A stretch of 11,757 nt of DNA from an uncultured bacterium (GTDB lineage Bacteria; Patescibacteria; JAEDAM01; Absconditabacterales; Absconditicoccaceae). Positions 6,652 to 11,757 of the stretch are shown here, piece by piece (position 1 is the stretch's first letter; each line of letters opens with the position of its first letter). The translations under genes were made by a program, and so were the position numbers. The stretch spans positions 1 to 11,757 of the forward strand of contig CALFEN010000124.1 in the NCBI GenBank assembly GCA_937950065.1, written 5' to 3'. A model generated the notes under the pieces. That model was not told where the DNA came from, made no database searches, and worked only from the letters and a program-made list of their open reading frames with translations.

Positions 6652-7095
6652 TTAAAACCCTTCTTCGCTGTAGAACGTATCATTTTTTATATCAGCTAAA
6701 ACATTTTTGATATAAGGGATAGTGTTCCCTGGTAAATTATCCAAATCAAACCATTTTATTTCTTCGCATTTATCAATTTCATTATTTATGATTTCTCAAG
6801 ACCACTTTGATGCTATAAAAAATATATCTATTCTTTCATTTTTTTCAGGTGGATTTGCTTTTCTATTTTTTACATGTACTACTTTCAAGTCTTCTTTATT
6901 CAAAAAAATTCATCATTCTTTATATGCAACTCTTATCATACATTGAGTGAGATTTTCTCAAGGATTTACGTGTCAGGATATCAATCAATAATTGCCGTCC
7001 TGAAATCCGGTGTTTCTTCTTTTTAGCAGTAGAGTTTTGTTATCCTGAAATAATATCAGATAACAGGCTGGAATAATTTGTGTTCTTTCTTTCAT
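6652..7095 (-). CDS. Nudix-family paralogue with a degenerate Nudix box
   Basis: A 147-aa frame, ATG 7095 to TAA 6652-6654, is clearly homologous to the adjacent Nudix gene: LLLKRRNTGF, GNYGLISGHV, KVVHV, KCEEIKWFDLDNLP and the FYSE end all align. The Nudix box at 41-63 keeps Gly41, Glu47, Arg55, Glu60 and Gly62, but the REUxEE core reads R-V-A-Y-K-E. Val56 and Lys59 thus replace two of the three glutamates that bind the catalytic metal in MutT-like enzymes. The frame is otherwise intact, so it is not decaying by frameshift. It may bind without cutting, have shifted chemistry, or be an early loss of function. It is first in the operon, behind a good promoter (7125-7152). Confidence 0.82.
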
Positions 7096-7124
7096 ATTAT
7101 TTTTTTATAAGATAAAGCAAAATA

Positions 7125-7152
7125 TTTATATTAGTTTTCTAAAAAAAATCAA
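7125..7152 (-). promoter_or_regulatory. promoter for the Nudix pair
   Basis: On the minus strand, TTGATT (7152-7147) and TATAAA (7130-7125) have a 16-bp spacer, 29 nt before the start codon at 7095. Confidence 0.55.
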
Positions 7153-7180
7153 CACAAAATAAAACATTTGTTTATTTTAT

Positions 7181-7200
7181 AAAAAGTTATTTAACTTTTT
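7181..7200. terminator. terminator hairpin between dnaX and the Nudix pair
   Basis: AAAAAGTT / AACTTTTT form a perfect 8-bp stem with a 4-nt loop, 13 nt beyond the dnaX stop on the minus strand, followed by T-rich sequence. A second AT-rich hairpin (about 7156-7179) follows it. Confidence 0.55.
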
Positions 7201-7212
7201 AGATAAATTTGC

Positions 7213-8667
7213 TTATAATTTTGAATTCAAGTAATCTTCTTTGGACATATATTCCATTTCAATAATCACAGTTTTTTTGATTACTTTGCTAAACAAATCT
7301 GATAAAAAATTTTTATTTTCATCTTTTTTTAGTATTTCATGCTGCATTTTATTGATTACAATTAATTTAGCAGTTTCATTATTTATATTATCAAGATTTA
7401 CAAAATTTTTGAGTGCTGTAGTTATCATAGGTTTATCACATATTTCAATGACTTGTGCCATTATTTTATCCAGATCGTTCAGATCTATTTCCACGTTAGT
7501 AGCCTTTTCCAAAGGTTTATTTTCTTCTTTTTTATTCTCTACGATCTTATCTTTTGTATCTTCAACAGGAATAGTCTTGTCTTCTGACTTAATTTCAGGT
7601 GAAGACTCTTTTAATGCTTCTTTTTTTTCGGACTTTAAAATCGTTTTCTTAACTTCAGGTTGTGAACTAAAACTTTTTCAGGATAAATCTTTATATATTT
7701 CGGATTTATAAATAATCAAAGGAAGCGGATAATTTTTTATTCATATGATTATATTTTTGAACACATCACTAAGTCTGACAAAAAAATCTATATCAGAAAC
7801 AAAATTTCTGTCTATAAAAAGCAAAATTTCTTTTGCAAAGTTTGTTAAATCTATTCAGGATTTGTTTATCTCATCAAGTTTTGCAAAAACTTCGTTTAAG
7901 TCTCAACTTTTGTATAATTCTATAAAATCTTTTATAATTTTGTCTGGAGCAACTCCCAAGAATTTGGATACGCTCTCTTCGTTGATTTCTCACAATACGC
8001 TTATCTGATCAAGATATTTATTTGCATCTCTCATAGCTCCATCGCAAACATTCGCTATAAGTTTTAATCAATTATCGGTATATTTTATATTCTCTTGATT
8101 TGCGATAAACTTTAGTCTATTTATAATATCATCATTTGAAAGTTTTTTGAAATTAAAAACCTGACAGCGTGAAATTATAGTTTCAGGGACTTTATTTATT
8201 TCAGTGGTTGCAAGTATAAACATAAGATATGCAGGTGGTTCTTCCATTATCTTGAGTAATGCATTAAAAGCTGACTTGGAAAGCATATGCACCTCATCTA
8301 TTATATAAACCTTTTTTTTGAGCACTGTAGGAGGATAAGAAGCCTTGTCTATGATTTCCTCCCTGATATTGTCTACCTGTGTATGGGAAGCAGCATCTAT
8401 CTCTACAAAATCTAGAGTCTGTCATTTTAACATAGTTTTGCAGACATCACATTCATTGCAGGGATTGCCGTCTTTTTGGTTTGGGCAGTTTACTGCTCTG
8501 GAAAGGATTCTTGCTATTGTGGTTTTACCTGTTCATCTTGGTCAGAAAAAAAGATAATTATTGTTTACTTGCCCTCATTTTATTTGAGCTTTGAGGATAT
8601 CTACTATATGAAATTGATTTACAACTTCATCAAAATTCATTGGACGGTATTTCAATGTTAATGACAT
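7213..8667 (-). CDS. dnaX: DNA polymerase III subunit gamma/tau
   Basis: DnaX is the ATPase of the clamp loader that places the beta sliding clamp on DNA. With ten TGA read as Gly the frame gives 484 aa. The AAA+ core is complete: Walker A GPRGTGKT (42-49, two of its glycines being TGA), zinc-binding Cys61, Cys70, Cys73 and Cys76, Walker B VYIIDEVH (120-127), sensor LATTE and the Arg finger in ISRCQVF (165-171). The collar domain runs to about residue 330. A Lys/Glu-rich linker (about 338-390) and a C-terminal domain ending EDYLNSKL follow. At residues 347-349 a run of eight A (7621-7628) sits at the junction where other bacteria make a short gamma form by slippage. It has its own promoter, and the start context is TACAAAAAATG. 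Confidence 0.95.
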
Positions 8668-8695
8668 TTTTTGTATTAAAATAATAAATTTACTA

Positions 8696-8724
8696 TTTAT
8701 AAAGTTTTAAACTTTTTTTTCAAC
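8696..8724 (-). promoter_or_regulatory. promoter for dnaX
   Basis: On the minus strand, TTGAAA (8724-8719) and TATAAA (8701-8696) have a 17-bp spacer, 28 nt before the dnaX start. The predicted 5' leader is only about 20 nt and ends in the TACAAAAAATG start context. Confidence 0.65.
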
Positions 8725-8792
8725 CAGAATTTTATTTAAATTTATTTATTTGATTTTTTCACGGACTGGGGTAAGTATAATATTGAAGAAAT

Positions 8793-8826
8793 AAAAAACC
8801 CCGTCTGCAAAAAAACACAGACGAGG
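8793..8826 (-). terminator. strong rho-independent terminator after pyrE
   Basis: On the minus strand CCTCGTCTG (8826-8818) pairs with CAGACGGGG (8807-8799), a 9-bp GC-rich stem with one G-T pair and a 10-nt loop. It is followed directly by six T. It lies 26 nt beyond the pyrE stop and insulates dnaX from pyrE transcription. Confidence 0.88.
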
Positions 8827-8852
8827 CGAGCCTATAGCCCGATTGTTGAATG

Positions 8853-9458
8853 TTAAGAATCTTTGTAGGGCTTGAGTTCTTCCACCGTAAAGATGCTCTG
8901 GAGACCGAAACCGGCATCCGCCAAATTCTGCCTACCTCCTTCCTGCCGATCCAGCACTGCCAGTACTCCGGAAATGAGGAAGCCACCATTCTGCACGCGT
9001 TCGATGGCGGTGAGCAGAGTGCCGCCGGTTGTGACCACGTCTTCCAGCATCACGACGTTAGCGCCCGGCTGAAGGTTGGCAGTTCCTTCCAGAAACTGGT
9101 TGGTGCCATGACCCTTTGACTGTTTGCGCACGATGATGCCGGGCAGAGGCCTGTCCATGAAAAAGGAAAGCAGACTGGTGGCACTGATCAAGGGATCAGC
9201 ACCAAGCGTCATCCCTGCCACAGCATGGACGTCGTGGAAATCAGATCCCAGCATATCCATGAAAAAACTGGCTATGAGGACTCCTCCCTCCGGGTGCAGG
9301 GCGGTCGGCTTACAGTCAAAGTAGTAGCTGCTCTTACGTCCGGAGGTGAGAGTAAAATCTCCCTCCCTGTAAGAGAGTCTCAGGAGCAGTTTTGCGAGCG
9401 TTATCTTCCTTTCTTCTTCAGACGGTAGGACAAAAGAAAAATTTCTTAAGGGTTGCAT
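8853..9458 (-). CDS. pyrE: orotate phosphoribosyltransferase, GC-rich standard-code island
   Basis: PyrE joins orotate and PRPP to give orotidine monophosphate in pyrimidine synthesis. The 201-aa frame, ATG 9458 to TAA 8853-8855, has the family marks: FTLTSGRKSSYYFDCK, GMTLGADPL, the mobile loop RKQSKGHG (111-118) with its Lys and His, and the PRPP motif VVMLEDVVTTGGT (135-147). All glycines are GGN and no TGA occurs. Its composition is far from its neighbours: 36 G/C of 60 at 9001-9060 against 11 of 60 in dnaX at 7261-7320. A GTGAGTGAG stretch precedes the ATG. Promoter and terminator are its own, and no other pyr gene is nearby. I infer horizontal transfer from a standard-code bacterium; the product needs nothing changed to be made under code 25. 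Confidence 0.95.
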   Translation of the reverse strand: MQPLRNFSFVLPSEEERKITLAKLLLRLSYREGDFTLTSGRKSSYYFDCKPTALHPEGGVLIASFFMDMLGSDFHDVHAVAGMTLGADPLISATSLLSFFMDRPLPGIIVRKQSKGHGTNQFLEGTANLQPGANVVMLEDVVTTGGTLLTAIERVQNGGFLISGVLAVLDRQEGGRQNLADAGFGLQSIFTVEELKPYKDS

Positions 9459-9478
9459 AACTCACTCACTTTGCCGGT

Positions 9479-9501
9479 GTTAATGGCTGTTAAATGTTAA
9501 C
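9479..9501. repeat. GTTAA cluster upstream of pyrE
   Basis: Three GTTAA words begin at 9479, 9489 and 9496, the last being the palindrome GTTAAC. They lie between the pyrE promoter and start codon, so within its leader, and might form an operator. No known regulator is assigned. Confidence 0.3.
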
Positions 9502-9533
9502 TTTCAAAAAGACTAAACACATTCAGTAATTTT

Positions 9534-9563
9534 ATTATATATTTATTTTAAATATAAAGTCAA
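9534..9563 (-). promoter_or_regulatory. promoter for pyrE
   Basis: On the minus strand, TTGACT (9563-9558) and TATAAT (9539-9534) have an 18-bp spacer, about 75 nt before the pyrE start. It lies in AT-rich, host-like DNA outside the GC-rich island. Confidence 0.6.
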
Positions 9564-9741
9564 TAGGTTTTTAAAATACGTATAAAAATCTAGAAAAATA
9601 TTTTTATTCCTTTTTTAATAATTATTTGCTCTCAAATTATTATATTTTTAGAAAAAATTTCAAACATTTTATATAGATTGATTTAAATAAAAATAAAACC
9701 AAAAATAAAATATTTTCATCAAAATTATATAAAAGATAATC

Positions 9742-9769
9742 TTGAAAATAAAAGACTTTTTTATATAAT
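9742..9769 (+). promoter_or_regulatory. promoter for the lemA operon
   Basis: TTGAAA (9742-9747) and a perfect TATAAT (9764-9769) have a 16-bp spacer, 45 nt before the lemA start. Confidence 0.65.
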
Positions 9770-9814
9770 ACCTATACAATCAGAAAAAGCCCTTTTATAA
9801 TTAATTAAAAAAAA

Positions 9815-10363
9815 ATGATTTGGATTATTCTTATTATTATTGTAGTGCTAGTAGTATATCTTATAAGCGTATACAATAAACTTATAGTTCTTAGGAACAA
9901 CAGAGAAAATGCTTTTGCAGATATTGATGTCCAGCTCAAACAGAGATTTGATTTGGTGCCAAATTTAGTAGGGACTGTCAAAGGATATGCTTCTCACGAA
10001 CAGGCAGTATATGATAAAATCACCAAAGCAAGAGAAAGTTATCAGTCTGCATGATCTACTGATCAAAAGATTGCAGCAAGTAATATGCTTAGCGGTGCTT
10101 TAAATGGTCTGTTGGCTATAGTGGAAAGTAACCCTGAATTAAAAGCAAATACAAATTTTATGCAATTACAGTCAGAGCTTGCTGATATAGAAAATAAAAT
10201 CGCAGCAAGCAGGAGATATTTTAACTCTGCTACCAAAGAATACAACACATCACTTGAAACATTCCCAAACAATGTTTTTGCAAATATGTTTAACTTCAAA
10301 AAATGAGAATATTTTGAGGTAGCAAATGAATCTGAAAAAGAGGCTCCAAAAGTAGAATTTTAA
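9815..10363 (+). CDS. lemA: LemA family membrane-anchored protein
   Basis: LemA proteins are small membrane-anchored helical proteins of uncertain function. The frame gives 182 aa with two TGA glycines (about residues 80 and 166). One N-terminal membrane segment (about 2-20, IWIILIIIVVLVVYLISVYN) is followed by the family signature VYNKLIVLRNNRENAFADID and VQLKQRFDLVPNLVGTVKGYASHE, then long helices with the conserved SRRYFNSATKEYNTSLETFPNNVFANMFNFKK. The tail is acidic. The body beyond the anchor should lie outside the membrane. The start follows a run of A with no Shine-Dalgarno sequence. It heads an operon, with the next gene 10 nt away. Confidence 0.93.
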
Positions 10364-10373
10364 AAAAAATAAT

Positions 10374-10940
10374 ATGGATTTTGAAATAAATAATGGGATC
10401 ATCACCTGTGGATGAAAAGAACTTTCTACTCAATGAAAAACCGAACAAGAAATTCTTGCAATTTTTGAACAATGAGAAAAATATATTGAAGGGATCAGAG
10501 AAAAGCTTGTAAAAGAATCTTTAAAATATATATGAGCTAAAAGAAGGTCTTATACTTCAAGAGAAGAGTGAATGTCTCCGGAAACTTGATTTGACTGTTC
10601 TGGATTTATTACTTTTTTGCTAAAACAATTTGGTTTGTCAAAAGATGGGATAAGACACTCCAACGAATATTTTGACAGGTATTGAGTATTGATTCACAAT
10701 GATAAGGTAAAAGCTTGAGATCTAGTGTTTTTTTCATGGAAGGGCAAACGGCCGGAGCATATGTGAATGATGATATCACAGACTCAATATATCCACTGTT
10801 CTCAAAAAAATAAATGAGTTGCGATTGATGATATGATTGTTAAACCAATAAAAATTTGAGATGATCAAATTTATATAAGTAATCCTATATGATTTAAAAG
10901 AATATCTTTGAATTTTGGAGATAGATTTCTTATAATATAA
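10374..10940 (+). CDS. NlpC/P60-family cysteine hydrolase, no signal peptide
   Basis: NlpC/P60 enzymes usually cut peptide bonds in peptidoglycan stems. Read with TGA as Gly the frame gives 188 aa. The catalytic Cys75 is in FDCSGFITFLLKQFG, His129 in RPEHMGMMIS, and the third residue is probably His141 (QYIHCS). The GDLVFFSW strand between Cys and His is typical. The N-terminus (MDFEINNGIITCGGKE) has no signal peptide or membrane segment, unlike most wall hydrolases, so the protein may act inside the cell, leave by another route, or have another substrate. It lies 10 nt after lemA and 10 nt before proB, so it is surely co-transcribed. Wall remodelling is a family-based guess. Confidence 0.85.
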
Positions 10941-10950
10941 ATTACAAAAA

Positions 10951-11757
10951 ATGGCGAAAGACTTAATCGTAATAAAAGTATGAAGCAATATGCTAATAGA
11001 TCCAAACGGAACTATAAATAAAGAAATTTTTGAAAATATATCATACCAGATAAACAAAATCAGAAAGGATAATAATATGAATGTTGTTTTGATAAGTTCT
11101 GGAGCTGTATGACTTGGCAGGAGAAAATTAACTGATTTTTTGGGGAATGGAGATAAAACTTTGGAAAAACAATTTTTTGCGTCAATATGACAACCTTATT
11201 TGATGAAAGAATATGATGATGTTTTCAAAAAATATTGAATAATAATATCACAGGCACTTTTGACTAGAAGCGATTTTGCGGACAGAGAAAAATACCTGTC
11301 TATGAGAAATGTATTAAACATGATACTAGACAAAGGCATATTGCCGATAATAAATGAAAACGATGTTTTGTCGCCTGAAGAGTTGGATTTTTCTGATAAT
11401 GATCAGCTGGGAGCTTATGTAGCGGGTATGCTTGGTGCCAAATACTTGGTTTTGGTATCAAACATAGACTGACTTTATACTATGCACCCTTCCAAACCTT
11501 GAGCAAAACTCATAGAATATGTAGACTGTATAAACGATGAAATATTAAAATACGCTGAAGAAGAAAAAAGTTCTATGTGAACAGGCTGAATGAAATCCAA
11601 ACTAAATACTGCCCAGCTTATGATGAATCTTGGGGTAAGTATGTTTATAGTAAACGGGAAACAGGATTCCTGTCTATTGAAAATAGTTGCTTGAGAAAAA
11701 ATAGGTACACAATTTGAAGCTAGGGAGTGCAATATCTCTGGAATAAGGAGATGGCTC
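10951..11757 (+). CDS. proB: glutamate 5-kinase, partial (runs off the right edge)
   Basis: ProB phosphorylates glutamate to glutamyl 5-phosphate, the first step of proline synthesis. The visible 269 codons include nine TGA glycines. Amino-acid-kinase motifs are in order: IKVGSNML (8-15), LISSGAVGLGRRKL (48-60), ILPIINENDV (130-139), FSDNDQLGAYVAGML (147-161), VSNIDGLYT (169-177) and MGTGGMKSKLNTAQ (209-222). It breaks off at SGIRRWL, close to where the C-terminal PUA domain begins in the long form, so whether that domain is present cannot be seen. The start context is TACAAAAAATG, 10 nt after the NlpC/P60 gene. proA would be expected next if the pathway is complete. Confidence 0.93.

Larger units (their letters stand above)
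9459..9814. other. 356-bp divergent intergenic region between pyrE and lemA
   Basis: No gene is seen. It holds the pyrE promoter (9534-9563), a cluster of GTTAA elements (9479-9501) and the lemA promoter (9742-9769). The remainder (about 9564-9741) is very AT-rich, with only a short AAAAATATTTTT palindrome near 9593, and nothing else I can name. Confidence 0.6.

Noticed and set aside
7241..7711. Plus-strand open frame of 156 codons opposite dnaX
   Set aside because: It is the antisense shadow of the dnaX linker and C-terminal domain, with Ser/Phe/Ile-rich composition typical of reversed Lys/Glu/Asn codons.
8850..9428. Several plus-strand frames opposite pyrE
   Set aside because: pyrE on the minus strand has a full set of motifs; the GC-rich reverse strand is open by chance.
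1..11757. CRISPR array, insertion sequence, integrase or attachment site
   Set aside because: No regularly spaced repeats, transposase or integrase motifs, or flanking direct repeats around the two GC-rich islands were seen.

Overview
The window comes from a bacterium that reads UGA as glycine (genetic code 25), the hallmark of the candidate phyls Absconditabacteria (SR1) and Gracilibacteria (BD1-5) in the CPR/Patescibacteria; the window cannot separate these two. The proof is internal. rpsA has 19 in-frame TGA codons, dnaX has 10 and partial proB has 9, and they fall on family glycines such as the S1 G-L-x-H-x-S motif, the dnaX Walker A loop, the Nudix box and the ProB G-T-G-G-M-K motif. Every complete gene ends in TAA. 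The DNA is very AT-rich, most starts lack a Shine-Dalgarno sequence, and TGA splits the true genes into small pieces under the standard code. All coordinates below use code 25.

Layout, left to right. 1-620: a GC-richer minus-strand gene of unknown function with its own terminator hairpins, then a small GC-richer patch. 698-2537: a plus-strand ribosomal unit, with promoter, a structured leader that probably contains a pseudoknot, rpsO (S15), rpsA (S1) and a terminator. 2655-3428: an unknown 82-aa protein and a FosX-type fosfomycin epoxide hydrolase. 3507-8667: a long minus-strand block with (reading leftwards from 8667) dnaX, two tandem Nudix hydrolases, a stand-alone 5'-3' exonuclease, ruvC and a solitary restriction-endonuclease-like protein. 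8793-9458: a GC-rich, standard-code pyrE with its own terminator, inserted between dnaX and lemA. 9742-11757: a plus-strand operon of lemA, an NlpC/P60 hydrolase and proB, which runs off the right edge.

Functionally this is mostly a housekeeping region: translation (S15, S1), replication and repair (DnaX, flap-type exonuclease, RuvC), nucleotide clean-up (Nudix), and envelope or proline functions (LemA, NlpC/P60, ProB). On top sit accessory genes: FosX, the nuclease, and two islands whose composition and codon use suggest import from a standard-code donor. The most notable signals are these islands, the rpsO leader RNA, the Nudix paralogue with a broken catalytic box, and a recurring non-Shine-Dalgarno start context (TACAAAAAATG).
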